From Vibrio sp. 99-70-13A1 (GTDB lineage Bacteria > Pseudomonadota > Gammaproteobacteria > Enterobacterales > Vibrionaceae), in NCBI RefSeq assembly GCF_013114625.1, contig NZ_VTXD01000046.1:1-32498 (forward strand): a stretch of 32,498 bases of DNA, given 5' to 3'. The notes under the pieces are model-generated. The model was not told the DNA's origin. It ran no database searches and saw only the letters and a list, made by a program, of their open reading frames with translations. Below are positions 15,844 to 25,086 of this stretch, in pieces (the first letter of the stretch is position 1; every line of letters begins with the position of its first letter). A program made the position numbers and the translations under genes.

Positions 15844-18705
15844 TTAATCAACCATCCATTCTTGCCATGCTTGTTTCACCGCTTCCCTTTCTTGTGGGAA
15901 TTTATCTATCGCGACATCGGCATCTAAGTTAAGTAAATTCCGATGGTGGATTTCATCTCTCAAAGTAGTGTACGCATTGGTTAGTGCTAAGCCCTGAGCC
16001 TCTTCCATAATGCCTTGAGATAACATGCTTTCAAAGACACGAACATTGTCACACCAACGAGTTAATTTAGGTTTCTCATGGCTATAACGCAGCACTAAAT
16101 ATTGAGCTAAAAACTCCACATCCGTAATACCACCAGCATCTTGCTTAAGCATAAACCGGTCTGATTTCTTTCCACCTAAATGCCCGCGCATTTTCTCACG
16201 CATATCTACGACATCTTTCTTAAGTTTGTCTCCATCTCGCTCAAGGCACAACACTTCATGTCGTGTTTTATTAAACGCTTCAGCAAGCTGCCCATCACCA
16301 TAAATCATTCGAGCACGAGTTAGCGCTTGGTGCTCCCAAGTCCACGCATCATTATGTTGATACTCATCAAAAGCATCCGTTGGGCTAACCAGTAAACCCG
16401 ACACGCCAGAAGGACGCAGCCGAGTATCAATCTCATATAAGATTCCTGAAGCAGTTCGAGTGGAAAAGATATGAATGATGCGCTGTGCAAGTCTCAAGTA
16501 AAACTGTCGACCATCAATCTCTTTTTTGCCGTCAGTGTAAACATTCACAGGGCAATCATGCATGAAAACAATATCAAGATCAGAGTTGTACCCTAATTCC
16601 CAGCCGCCTACTTTTCCATAACCGACGACAGCAAAACCTCGCCCCTCTCGATCTTTGATATGAGTTGGTTCTCCGAATTTAGCAGCAACTTGTAGCCAAG
16701 CTTGATTGATCCCAGCTTCCACAATGGCTTCCGCTAAATAAGTTAAATGATCACTTACCTTCATCACAGGTAGAACTCCAGCAATGTCAGCCGCAGCAAT
16801 ACGTAAGATACAAGTTTGCTTGAATTGACGAAGCCCTTCCATTTGCTGTTCCATATCATCTTCTGGAATACGAGCAAGATAATCACGTAACTCAGTTTTG
16901 TAAGACTCCAATGGAACGGGATTATAGAGCTGTTGAGGATCGATCAACTCATCAAGCAGAATAGGGTATCGCCCTAGCTGCTCTGAAATCATTGGGCTTG
17001 CAGTACATAACCGAACTAGCTGAGTTAACGCTGCTGGGTGCTCATCAAGTAATTCTAAATACGTTGTACGCGTAACAATACGATGCAATAAATGCAGAAC
17101 TCTTGATAGACCAAACTCGGCATCCTTGGCGGTATATAAAGCTTGGAAGACTTTTGGCATTAATCGATTTAGAACTTCTCGTCCGCGTGGACCTAACGTT
17201 TTCTTAGCAAGATCAGCTTTAAATTGGATGATCGTTTTCGCGGCTTCTGGTGGGTTAACGACTGCAATATCATTTTCCAGCACATGCTCAATAACGTCTG
17301 GCTTATGTGCCATGTCCCAAAGTTCAGAGAAGTGGCTCGCAATTGGATTAGCGTCTTCCTCTTCAACACCAATAAGATCCTCAAAAACAATATGCACTTT
17401 AGCCATGTGGTTTCGCGTTTCTTCGACTAAGCCATCCCAATCTGAAAATTTCATTGCAACGGCTAATTGAAGCTGTTCTTGCTCACCATCAGGTAAAGTT
17501 TGAGTCTGTTTATCACCCATCGCTTGTAATAGGTTTTCAAGACGTCTTAGAAATAAATATGCCGAACTCAAATGCTCTACTTCTTTTGTTTCTAATAAGC
17601 CAAGCGTTTCGATGGCGGATAACGTCTCAAGTAAACCACGACCTCGCAAGCTAGGCTCTCGCCCACCGCGAATAAGTTGAAATACCTGAGCGATAAATTC
17701 AACTTCTCGGATTCCACCTGGACCAAGCTTAATATTGTTCGATAGACCACGGCGACGGACTTCACTGCTGATCATTGATTTCATGCGTCGCAAAGATTGA
17801 ATGGCACTAAAATCAATGTAACGGCGGAATACAAACGGGCGTAGCATTTGGCGCAGCTCTTGATATTCAGGGTACATTTCACTGCCCATCACTCGGGCTT
17901 TAACCATTGCATAGCGCTCCCAATCACGACCTTGCTCTTGGTAGTAATCTTCAAGTGCGGCATAGCTCATCACAAGGGGACCACTTTCACCAAACGGTCT
18001 TAAGCGCATATCTACACGATAACAAAAGCCATCAAAGGTATGCTGATCAAGCGCCTTAATGACCCTTTGCCCTAATCGAGTAAAGAACTGTGCATTTGCA
18101 ATGCTGCGTCTCGCACCCTGTGTTTCTCCGTTTTCAGGGTAGGTAAAAATCAAGTCAATATCGGATGAGAAATTCAGCTCACCACCACCCAGTTTTCCCA
18201 TACCAATAATAAGCATAGGCTGCGGCTCACCTTCGCTATTACATGGTGTTCCCCACTCTTGACAGCAAATATCATATTGCCATTGATAAGTTTCAAAGAT
18301 CATAGCTTCAGCAAGCATCGATAGATGAGCTAAGCTCTGCTCTAAATTCCATGACGCTGTAAAATCTCGCCATGCAATATAGGTCATCTCTCGGTTTCGG
18401 AATTGACGTAAAACTCGTTGTCCACTCATTTCATCGCGGCATTCAGACAGTAAACCCGCTAGTTTTACTCGGTACTGAGCTGATCTTTCATTCCCACGAG
18501 TTGAGGAATCCAGCATCGCTGGCAACTGCTGACAAAGTTCTTCATCTCGCTGTAAACAATCACCAATAAATGAACTCAAGCCTAAAACATAAGTCAGCTC
18601 ATCAAGTCGCTCTGGTGACCATTGTTCAATATGTTCTTTTTGATGATCATATAAGCTATCTAATGCGGACTGGGCATGAGGTACGAGTGGAGAAGGTAAT
18701 TGCAT
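15844..18705 (-). CDS. glnE: Glutamine synthetase adenylyltransferase / deadenylylase
   Basis: GlnE adds or removes AMP on glutamine synthetase in response to PII protein and glutamine, tuning nitrogen assimilation. It has two nucleotidyltransferase domains. The N-terminal one carries GKLGGGELNFSSDIDLIFTY near residue 170. The C-terminal one carries GYGKVGGWELGYNSDLDIVF near 690. Both keep the Asp-x-Asp metal site, so both activities look intact. I start it at ATG 18705 (953 residues), with AAGGA just upstream. A GTG at 18732 would add nine residues without a better ribosome site. It is followed by hldE, and its promoter region holds repeated 13-mers. Confidence 0.96.
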   Translation of the reverse strand: MQLPSPLVPHAQSALDSLYDHQKEHIEQWSPERLDELTYVLGLSSFIGDCLQRDEELCQQLPAMLDSSTRGNERSAQYRVKLAGLLSECRDEMSGQRVLRQFRNREMTYIAWRDFTASWNLEQSLAHLSMLAEAMIFETYQWQYDICCQEWGTPCNSEGEPQPMLIIGMGKLGGGELNFSSDIDLIFTYPENGETQGARRSIANAQFFTRLGQRVIKALDQHTFDGFCYRVDMRLRPFGESGPLVMSYAALEDYYQEQGRDWERYAMVKARVMGSEMYPEYQELRQMLRPFVFRRYIDFSAIQSLRRMKSMISSEVRRRGLSNNIKLGPGGIREVEFIAQVFQLIRGGREPSLRGRGLLETLSAIETLGLLETKEVEHLSSAYLFLRRLENLLQAMGDKQTQTLPDGEQEQLQLAVAMKFSDWDGLVEETRNHMAKVHIVFEDLIGVEEEDANPIASHFSELWDMAHKPDVIEHVLENDIAVVNPPEAAKTIIQFKADLAKKTLGPRGREVLNRLMPKVFQALYTAKDAEFGLSRVLHLLHRIVTRTTYLELLDEHPAALTQLVRLCTASPMISEQLGRYPILLDELIDPQQLYNPVPLESYKTELRDYLARIPEDDMEQQMEGLRQFKQTCILRIAAADIAGVLPVMKVSDHLTYLAEAIVEAGINQAWLQVAAKFGEPTHIKDREGRGFAVVGYGKVGGWELGYNSDLDIVFMHDCPVNVYTDGKKEIDGRQFYLRLAQRIIHIFSTRTASGILYEIDTRLRPSGVSGLLVSPTDAFDEYQHNDAWTWEHQALTRARMIYGDGQLAEAFNKTRHEVLCLERDGDKLKKDVVDMREKMRGHLGGKKSDRFMLKQDAGGITDVEFLAQYLVLRYSHEKPKLTRWCDNVRVFESMLSQGIMEEAQGLALTNAYTTLRDEIHHRNLLNLDADVAIDKFPQEREAVKQAWQEWMVD

Positions 18706-18795
18706 GAGTCTTCCTTGTATTAAACCGATCACTGACTGACTTTACCTAAACTTTGTTGGTTTAGGGTTACTGTTGCTTTCTTCCGAGCGAGTTTA

Positions 18796-18826
18796 TTTAT
18801 AGCAAACTCTTTGCGATTTGTATCAA
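18796..18826 (-). promoter_or_regulatory. Candidate glnE promoter
   Basis: On the minus strand TTGATA (18826-18821) and TATAAA (18801-18796) lie 19 bp apart. The -35 falls inside one of two 13-mer direct repeats. The spacer is long, so confidence is modest. Confidence 0.4.
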
Positions 18827-18850
18827 ACTCATCTTTGTTTGCATCAAACT
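18817..18850. repeat. Two 13-mer direct repeats upstream of glnE
   Basis: TTTGTATCAAACT (18817-18829) and TTTGCATCAAACT (18838-18850) differ at one base and are 21 bp apart, two helical turns. They could be an activator or repressor site for glnE; I recognise no consensus. Confidence 0.55.
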
Positions 18851-18861
18851 TCAGCCAATAA

Positions 18862-18892
18862 AAAACGCCCACATCAGCAATGTAGGCGTTTT
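18862..18892 (-). terminator. Terminator of the chemoreceptor gene
   Basis: AAAACGCC (18862-18869) pairs with GGCGTTTT (18885-18892), with ACAT/ATGT inside. Read on the minus strand it ends in a T-run, just after the chemoreceptor stop. Confidence 0.85.
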
Positions 18893-18942
18893 AATTTATC
18901 TATTCTAAATATCTGCACATCTAAAGATGCAGTGACATCTAA

Positions 18943-20199
18943 TTACACTTTGAATTGTTTGATTTTCCCATCCAACTCTTCAGCATTGGTTTGCATTATT
19001 TCAGAGGTTTCAAGCAGCTCACTGACTACGGTTACAGACGCTTCAACCAACTCTCTTACGTTAGTTAGGTTAACACTCATTTCTTCTGCGACACTGCTTT
19101 GTTGACCAGCAGCCGTTGCAATTTGGAAGTTCATGTCATTAATTTGATTAACTTGTTCAACAATGCCATCTAGCTCAGAGCCGGCATTGGTTACTAGCTC
19201 TACACCATCTGCCGCTTCAACTACACTTTTCTCCATCAGCTCTACCGCTGAGTTCGCACTGTTTTGTAAGTGAGTGATCATTTCTTGAATTTCAACGGTT
19301 GCTTGTTGCGTACGTTGAGCAAGATTACGTACTTCATCGGCTACTACAGCAAAACCACGACCAGCTTCACCTGCTCGCGCCGCCTCAATGGCAGCATTCA
19401 GTGCTAGTAGGTTAGTTTGTTCTGAAATGCCTTGGATAGTACCCACGACACTTCCGATAGATTCTACACGTTCTTCTACTTGGTTCACGGCACCTGCTGA
19501 CGCTGAAATATCGGTCGATAGTTCACTCATCTTCGTCACTGTGCCTTGTACGAATTTTTGACCAGTAACTGCCTGTACTGAAGCTTGCTCTGTTAATGCT
19601 GAAGCATTTTGAGCATGATCTGCGACGGTTTGAACAGTTGAAGTCATTTCGCTCATTGCAGTCGCAAGTTGATCAATTTCATTGAATTCTTCTTGTGCCG
19701 AGTCTTTCGTTTCAGACATGCTGATTGTCATTACTTCCGTCAGCGCTGATAATTCATCTGAAGAGCTAAGCTGAGTTTTGATCATGTCATGCAGCTGTAC
19801 TCGAGTTTTTTCTAACTCACGAGCAACGTCGCCATATTCATCTTTACAATCCATTTCAATTGGAACAGAAAGGTCTTTACTTGCCATGACTTTAATTGCT
19901 GCGCTTAAGTACTGAGTTTGGCGCAACATCACGTTAGCGGCCCCCATCAGCAGCACGATAAATACAGCAATCATAATTGCAGTTTGCCATGCAACCTGAA
20001 CCAGGTAGGTTTCATAATGTTCTTGAGCAACTTGAGCGCTATTTGTAGCAGCAAGAAGCGCATCGTAGAATGTACTTGCATCCCACAATTGCTTAGCAAT
20101 GATCAAAACCGTACTAAACACCATCAATACGATCATTTTCGGAACAAGGCGAGTATCCGAGATAATCCTTTCCCAAGGCTTAAAGGCCAGTTTTGTCAT
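18943..20199 (-). CDS. Methyl-accepting chemotaxis protein with minimal periplasmic domain
   Basis: Chemoreceptors pass signals to CheW and CheA, setting flagellar rotation. This 418-residue receptor has two membrane helices (about residues 19-39 and 71-91). Only some 30 residues lie between them, so there is no room for an ordinary periplasmic ligand-binding domain. A HAMP-like region follows (ASKDLSVPIEMDCKDEYGDV), then a long cytoplasmic coiled coil. The highly conserved hairpin tip is present: EQTNLLALNAAIEAARAGEA and GRGFAVVADEVRNLAQRT. ATG 20199 has GGAG 8 nt upstream and is preferred to GTG 20205. The gene is divergent from a potassium channel gene. The sensed signal is unknown; membrane state, internal signals or a partner protein are possible. 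Confidence 0.93.
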   Translation of the reverse strand: MTKLAFKPWERIISDTRLVPKMIVLMVFSTVLIIAKQLWDASTFYDALLAATNSAQVAQEHYETYLVQVAWQTAIMIAVFIVLLMGAANVMLRQTQYLSAAIKVMASKDLSVPIEMDCKDEYGDVARELEKTRVQLHDMIKTQLSSSDELSALTEVMTISMSETKDSAQEEFNEIDQLATAMSEMTSTVQTVADHAQNASALTEQASVQAVTGQKFVQGTVTKMSELSTDISASAGAVNQVEERVESIGSVVGTIQGISEQTNLLALNAAIEAARAGEAGRGFAVVADEVRNLAQRTQQATVEIQEMITHLQNSANSAVELMEKSVVEAADGVELVTNAGSELDGIVEQVNQINDMNFQIATAAGQQSSVAEEMSVNLTNVRELVEASVTVVSELLETSEIMQTNAEELDGKIKQFKV

Positions 20200-20235
20200 T
20201 GTCACTTCTCCACTAAGTCTTATATATTAAAGTCT

Positions 20236-20250
20236 TTGCGTTAGTCGCAA
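20236..20250. promoter_or_regulatory. Dyad between chemoreceptor and channel genes
   Basis: TTGCG (20236-20240) and CGCAA (20246-20250) form a 15-bp dyad in the 103-bp divergent region. It could serve as a shared operator, but short dyads like this also arise by chance. Confidence 0.25.
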
Positions 20251-20302
20251 GCACACTGTACAAAATTATAGTCATGCGCTATTTATTTCGAGCTTCATAA
20301 GA

Positions 20303-21052
20303 ATGTTAAATACTACCAAAGACACAACAAAGCCGATGAGCTTATTGTCACTTATACTCTCTTTCATAGCGTTATTTGTGATCTCTAGCTTGTTGTTTGC
20401 CCCAATCGATCATGAGACTCGACAAATACTTATCGGCCTCGACTTTATTATCTGTAGTATTTTTATCCTACAGCTCACCATTGATCTCTTTAGGGCAAAT
20501 GACAAAGTGCAGTTTCTAAAAGTTCATTGGATCGATTTCATAGCGAGCTTACCGCTAATAGAACCCCTTCGCTTTGCCCGAATCTTCCAGATTTTAAGAG
20601 TAATTCTAATTTTAAGGTCTGGAAACCGAGTTTTTAGAAACTTGTTAAACAATAAGAAAGAAACGACGTTAGCTTCTATTCTTCTGCTACTTGTCATACT
20701 GCTTACCATAGGTGCCGGAAGCATTTTATTGCTTGAACAGAAAGACCCAGGAGCCAATATCACGACAGGTCAAGATGCCTTATGGTGGGCATTTGTTACT
20801 ATATCAACCGTGGGATACGGGGATCATTATCCCGTCACAAGTTCAGGAAAATTGATCGCTTCAATTGTAATCATTTGTGGCGTTGGTGTATTTGGTATGA
20901 TCTCAGGGTTGATCACTTCGCTTATCACTTCCCCCAATAGACAGCAAAACATACAAGCAGAGACTAAAGATAAAAATATAGAACTGATCATCAAGCAGCA
21001 ACAAGCGATATTAGAACGCTTGGAGCAGCTCGAAAAACAGATAAAAAAATAG
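20303..21052 (+). CDS. Voltage-gated-type potassium channel
   Basis: This is a 249-residue inner-membrane channel subunit with the six-helix plan of voltage-gated potassium channels. S1 and S2 are near residues 13-33 and 41-63. S3 and an S4-like helix follow; RFARIFQILRVILILRSGNR has arginines at intervals but fewer than in strong voltage sensors. S5 is near 122-147, the pore loop near 160-176 and S6 near 183-208. The selectivity filter TISTVGYGDHYP is canonical for K+. The C-terminal tail (IKQQQAILERLEQLEKQIKK) is a short coiled coil, probably for tetramer assembly. No RCK/TrkA-N domain is present. The start is ATG 20303, with a weak ribosome site. It is convergent with ygiF. Confidence 0.92.
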   Translation: MLNTTKDTTKPMSLLSLILSFIALFVISSLLFAPIDHETRQILIGLDFIICSIFILQLTIDLFRANDKVQFLKVHWIDFIASLPLIEPLRFARIFQILRVILILRSGNRVFRNLLNNKKETTLASILLLLVILLTIGAGSILLLEQKDPGANITTGQDALWWAFVTISTVGYGDHYPVTSSGKLIASIVIICGVGVFGMISGLITSLITSPNRQQNIQAETKDKNIELIIKQQQAILERLEQLEKQIKK

Positions 21053-21067
21053 GGCTTTCGCCCTATT
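21048..21067. terminator. Bidirectional terminator between channel gene and ygiF
   Basis: AATAGGGC (21048-21055) and GCCCTATT (21060-21067) form an 8-bp stem with a TTTC loop. Minus-strand reading ends in a run of T, so it is strongest for ygiF. It overlaps the stop codon of the channel gene. Confidence 0.85.
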
Positions 21068-21099
21068 CTTCTATCTCGACCACTGATTTTATCAACAAT

Positions 21100-22617
21100 T
21101 TAGTCTTGCCAATATGGCTCAACTTCAACGCTAATTTGACGAGTTTGTTCCATGGCATGCAATATCGATACTTCTTGACGAGCTAGCCAACGCTCTAATT
21201 GATCCTTCTCATCACCTTCAAGCTTTTCAATAAGAGGTGAAAGCGTTCTTAACATTAATAAGTCATCGATACCTTGGATCATGTCAGCCCAAGGTAGTCG
21301 GAAGCTATTACGCTCTTCATCATCATAAAGGCTAGCAAAACCTACACCTGAATATAAGTTTCTCATTAAGCGGTATTGTTGCTCTATGTATGTTTGGCTA
21401 GACATGACTCTTTCAGGTGGGAAAGCTTCCATGAGCTCTGCCCAAGTTCTATCTAATTGTTTCACAGAGAACCATTCAATGCCTCGAGCCATTTGCTCAC
21501 GTGCTTTTTCATCTAAGAAAGGCTGCCACCCTCTAGATAAAATCCAACGACTCAGATCCAATAATAGCCCTGTGTAACGCGCTGAACTTAATAATGTCAG
21601 TAACTCTTCACGTTCAGGAAGCTGTTGCTGCATCTCTTTAAGTTCCGAAACCAGGAACTTGCGAGCATCAAGCTTACGAAGAACGTGCCCTTTGTCTTCA
21701 AGCAAGTCTTCAAGGTAATCGTACGTTTTTAACCAATTTAGCTCTTGCTCTAGCCATTTTAGTTCTTGACGTAAAATAGCACTGGCACGACGTGGGACTA
21801 TGCCACCATAAATAGTGAATGTTTGGCGAATAAAGCTGATGGCATGACTGATTTCATGTAAGGCTTCAATCGATTGACGCTCAGTGAAAATCTGTTCGTG
21901 AGTATGCCAGTGAGATAAAGCATGCTCTAAAGACTGAATAAAGCACGATTCAACGGTGTCAGTTTTATCGGTATTCACCAATGTCAGTTCTTTAACTTCA
22001 TCCCCAGCATAACCTTGGGCAAGGCGATAACCTTTTGCAGCTTTGCTAAGGTTACCTAAGCGCATGCCGCCATGTTCACAAAACTGACGAGATAGAGTAA
22101 ATAAGGCGTCAGCTTGACCGGATTTAAGTTCAAGCTCGACTTCACAAATAGGATCTTGTTTATCACCAGAAACAACGAAGCCTTGATCAAAAGCAACTTC
22201 AATTTGACTGCCATCAGGCATACCTACTAACCATTGTTCACGCGTAAAGTTAGTTGAAAAAAGAGGGAATAGTTCAGATTGAACCGTTTCAATATCTTTT
22301 CCTTCAGGCCAAATGTCGGCAGGATGTAACGATAAATCAGGTTCATTACTGTTATGCTCGGCATTATATTCAGGTCTTTGATGTAGACCAGCGACAACTC
22401 GACCCGCCGTTTTTACGGTTTGTACAAATACGTCATCAAAACGTCGAATTCGTAAGCCAGTATCGTGCTTACGTAGCCAGTTATCAGGGGTGTCAAAGTA
22501 GATGTTACCTAATTCACGACAACTGTGCTGAAGGACTTTAGTTTCAGCAATTTTATTGCGCAAAGTCTCTGAAAAATCAGGAGAAACAAAAAACTTAAGC
22601 TCTATCTCGGTTTCCAT
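21100..22617 (-). CDS. ygiF: CYTH-CHAD inorganic triphosphatase
   Basis: YgiF hydrolyses inorganic triphosphate. The N-terminal CYTH domain shows EIELKFFV at residues 3-10, the EXEXK-type metal/phosphate signature. Further tunnel residues follow: YFDTPDNWLRKHDTGLRIRR near 40-60, EVELELKSG near 160, and GNLSKAAKGYRLAQ near 188. The C-terminal CHAD domain, from about residue 220 to the end, is all helical and rich in His and basic residues, suited to polyphosphate binding. The length of 505 residues is that of a full CYTH-CHAD protein. In E. coli ygiF adjoins glnE; here two genes lie between them. It is divergent from the phosphate-transport pair, consistent with phosphate metabolism. Confidence 0.92.
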   Translation of the reverse strand: METEIELKFFVSPDFSETLRNKIAETKVLQHSCRELGNIYFDTPDNWLRKHDTGLRIRRFDDVFVQTVKTAGRVVAGLHQRPEYNAEHNSNEPDLSLHPADIWPEGKDIETVQSELFPLFSTNFTREQWLVGMPDGSQIEVAFDQGFVVSGDKQDPICEVELELKSGQADALFTLSRQFCEHGGMRLGNLSKAAKGYRLAQGYAGDEVKELTLVNTDKTDTVESCFIQSLEHALSHWHTHEQIFTERQSIEALHEISHAISFIRQTFTIYGGIVPRRASAILRQELKWLEQELNWLKTYDYLEDLLEDKGHVLRKLDARKFLVSELKEMQQQLPEREELLTLLSSARYTGLLLDLSRWILSRGWQPFLDEKAREQMARGIEWFSVKQLDRTWAELMEAFPPERVMSSQTYIEQQYRLMRNLYSGVGFASLYDDEERNSFRLPWADMIQGIDDLLMLRTLSPLIEKLEGDEKDQLERWLARQEVSILHAMEQTRQISVEVEPYWQD

Positions 22618-22822
22618 AGTTATGCCTTTCTATAAAGATAAGAATAGGATATTGCCTATTTAGAATCCGGGCAAGAAAGAAATATCGCGATAATGATGAT
22701 CTAAAACAGTTTTAATGAGAGATTGATTGGGTTAACATGCGCGACTTTGTAGCCATCGCTTAACATTTCACCACGAAAATGGTGTATGTTTTTTAGGTTA
22801 TTATTTATTAGGTTGGATGACC

Positions 22823-23503
22823 ATGCCAGTAAATACAATTATGGGGTTATTTGCAAAGTCCCCAATTAAGCCTTTGCAGCGTCACGTGGTTTGCGTGAAT
22901 GAATGTTGTTCACATTTAGTCAATTTCTTTGAAGTTTCTTCAAAGGGTGACTGGGAAAAAGCATCTGAAATTCGTGCTCAGATTTCTCACTTAGAGAAAG
23001 AAGCAGACGTACTAAAACGTGAAATTCGCCTTAAACTTCCTCGCGGTTTGTTTATGCCGGTTGATCGCACCGATATGCTGGAGCTTTTAACTCAGCAAGA
23101 CAAACTTGCAAACCTAGCGAAAGACATTGCTGGCCGTGTATATGGTCGTCAACTTGTCATTCCTGCTCCAATGCAAGAGAACTTCATTGCTTACGTTAAA
23201 CGTTGCCTAGATGCAGCGAACCAAGCACAAAACGTAATTAATGAACTAGACGAATTACTTGAAACGGGCTTTAAAGGTCGTGAAGTAACACTCGTTGCTG
23301 AAATGATTCATCAATTAGATGTAATCGAAGATGATACCGATGCAATGCAGATCGAACTACGCCAACAATTAATGGCGATTGAATGCGATCTAAATCCTGT
23401 CGACATCATGTTCTTATACAAAATTCTTGAATGGATTGGTGGTATTGCAGATCAAGCACAGCGCGTTGGTGCTCGTCTTGAAGTAATGCTTTCTCGATCT
23501 TAA
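22823..23503 (+). CDS. PhoU-like (DUF47/TIGR00153) Pit accessory protein
   Basis: This is a 226-residue cytosolic all-helical protein of the DUF47/TIGR00153 group, distant relatives of PhoU. Such genes commonly precede low-affinity phosphate transporters of the Pit family and are thought to modulate them. The sequence starts MPVNTIMGLFAKSPIKPLQ and has the metal-binding-type helices EKEADVLKREIRLKLPRGLF and HQLDVIEDDTDAMQIELRQQ. I chose ATG 22823 because it gives the usual N-terminus. ATG 22817, two codons upstream, cannot be excluded, since AGG lies close to it. The pit gene follows 128 bp downstream on the same strand. Confidence 0.92.
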   Translation: MPVNTIMGLFAKSPIKPLQRHVVCVNECCSHLVNFFEVSSKGDWEKASEIRAQISHLEKEADVLKREIRLKLPRGLFMPVDRTDMLELLTQQDKLANLAKDIAGRVYGRQLVIPAPMQENFIAYVKRCLDAANQAQNVINELDELLETGFKGREVTLVAEMIHQLDVIEDDTDAMQIELRQQLMAIECDLNPVDIMFLYKILEWIGGIADQAQRVGARLEVMLSRS

Positions 23504-23631
23504 ATCATACGTTAACTATATAACGAAGAGCACTTTTTAACCAAACCACTTATGCGCTGAGTATTTCTCTCGCTGAGCGGTTTTTTGCGTCTAAATTTGT
23601 TCCGCTTGTTATCAAACAACTAGGTATTACG

Positions 23632-24897
23632 ATGGATATCCTTGCTAATTACGGCACTGTCCTGATTATTGTTGCAGCAGCTTTCGGTTTCTTGATGGCT
23701 ATTGGTATTGGTGCAAATGACGTTGCGAACGCAATGGGCACTTCAGTAGGCTCTAAAGCTTTAACCGTTAAACAAGCGATCATTATCGCAATGATCTTTG
23801 AATTCGCAGGTGCATACCTTGCGGGTGGCGAAGTAACTGACACGATCCGTAAAGGTGTTATCGAAACATCTCTATTTGCTCACCAACCTGATGTGCTTGT
23901 ATATGGCATGATGTCTGCGCTATTAGCGGCAGGTACATGGCTACTGCTTGCGTCTTACATGGGCTGGCCAGTGTCGACGACACACTCTATTATCGGTGCA
24001 ATCATCGGTTTTGCTTGTGTGTCTGTTGGTACTGAAGCAGTAGATTGGAATAGCGTTCAAGGTATTGTAGGTAGTTGGATTGTTACACCACTTATTTCCG
24101 GCTTCTTCGCCTATGTGATATTTGTGAGTGCTCAACGATTAATTTTCGATACAGAGAATCCTCTGTTTAATGCTAAGCGTTTTGTTCCTGTGTACATGTT
24201 CATTACCACGATGGTAATTGCACTTGTAACGATCAAGAAAGGTCTTAAGCACGTTGGTCTTCACCTAAGCAATACTGAAGCTTGGTTATGGTCTGCAGGT
24301 TTCTCTGGTCTAATCATGTTAGGTGGTTACCTATACATCCAGAAGAAGTTTGCTAACCGCGAAGAAGATCATGGCTTTGCTGGCGTAGAAGGCATCTTCT
24401 CTGTACTTATGGTTATCACAGCTTGTGCAATGGCTTTCGCTCACGGTTCAAATGATGTAGCAAACGCGATTGGTCCACTTTCAGCGGTTGTATCAACAGT
24501 TGAGCACATGGGTGAAATTACAGGTAAAACCTCAATTGCTTGGTGGATTCTTCCTCTTGGTGGTATTGGTATCGTTGTTGGTCTTGCCACTATGGGTCAT
24601 AAAGTTATGGCAACAGTTGGTACTGGTATTACAGAACTGACACCAAGCCGAGGCTTTGCAGCTCAACTGGCAACAGCTTGTACAGTAGTATTAGCATCTG
24701 GTACTGGTCTTCCAATCTCGACAACACAAACACTAGTTGGTGCTGTTTTGGGTGTGGGCTTTGCTCGAGGCATTGCAGCCCTTAACTTAGGTGTTGTTCG
24801 TAATATTGTTGCTTCATGGATTGTGACGTTACCGGCTGGTGCTCTACTAGCGGTTGTATTCTTCTACGTTATTCAAGCTTTATTTATGAGCTTATAA
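23632..24897 (+). CDS. pit: Low-affinity inorganic phosphate transporter, Pit family
   Basis: Pit transporters are inner-membrane carriers taking up phosphate, usually as a metal-phosphate complex, with protons or Na+. This one has 421 residues and ten or more hydrophobic segments. The two inverted-repeat signatures are present: GANDVANAMGTSVGSKALT at about 27-45, and AHGSNDVANAIGPLSAVV near 267. The paired SMGWPVSTTHS and GLPISTTQTLVGAVLG are also typical. The loop near residues 240-255 (KKFANREEDHGF) is the main cytoplasmic connector. It probably forms a transcription unit with the PhoU-like gene and ends in a strong terminator. Confidence 0.95.
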   Translation: MDILANYGTVLIIVAAAFGFLMAIGIGANDVANAMGTSVGSKALTVKQAIIIAMIFEFAGAYLAGGEVTDTIRKGVIETSLFAHQPDVLVYGMMSALLAAGTWLLLASYMGWPVSTTHSIIGAIIGFACVSVGTEAVDWNSVQGIVGSWIVTPLISGFFAYVIFVSAQRLIFDTENPLFNAKRFVPVYMFITTMVIALVTIKKGLKHVGLHLSNTEAWLWSAGFSGLIMLGGYLYIQKKFANREEDHGFAGVEGIFSVLMVITACAMAFAHGSNDVANAIGPLSAVVSTVEHMGEITGKTSIAWWILPLGGIGIVVGLATMGHKVMATVGTGITELTPSRGFAAQLATACTVVLASGTGLPISTTQTLVGAVLGVGFARGIAALNLGVVRNIVASWIVTLPAGALLAVVFFYVIQALFMSL

Positions 24898-24975
24898 TCA
24901 AGAATTAAGTCAGAGACATGTGAGTCTAGATATTTGTATGTAAATACAATGTCATTATTGACTCAAACGCACAGA

Positions 24976-25000
24976 AAGGGAGGCTTAGCCTCCCTTCTTT
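24976..25000 (+). terminator. Intrinsic terminator of pit
   Basis: AAGGGAGGC (24976-24984) pairs perfectly with GCCTCCCTT (24988-24996) around TTA, followed by CTTTGTTG. Confidence 0.88.
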
Positions 25001-25086
25001 GTTGCACGAGCCAAAAAAACTAAATACTATTTGATAATTAAGGCTGACTCACGCCTACCCAAATTAGAATTGTTAAGGGAATTACT

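Noticed and set aside
23550..23590. Terminator between the PhoU-like gene and pit (CGCTGAG repeats before a T-run)
   Set aside because: The CGCTGAG copies are direct, not inverted, repeats; no stable stem forms, so the two genes are better seen as one transcription unit.
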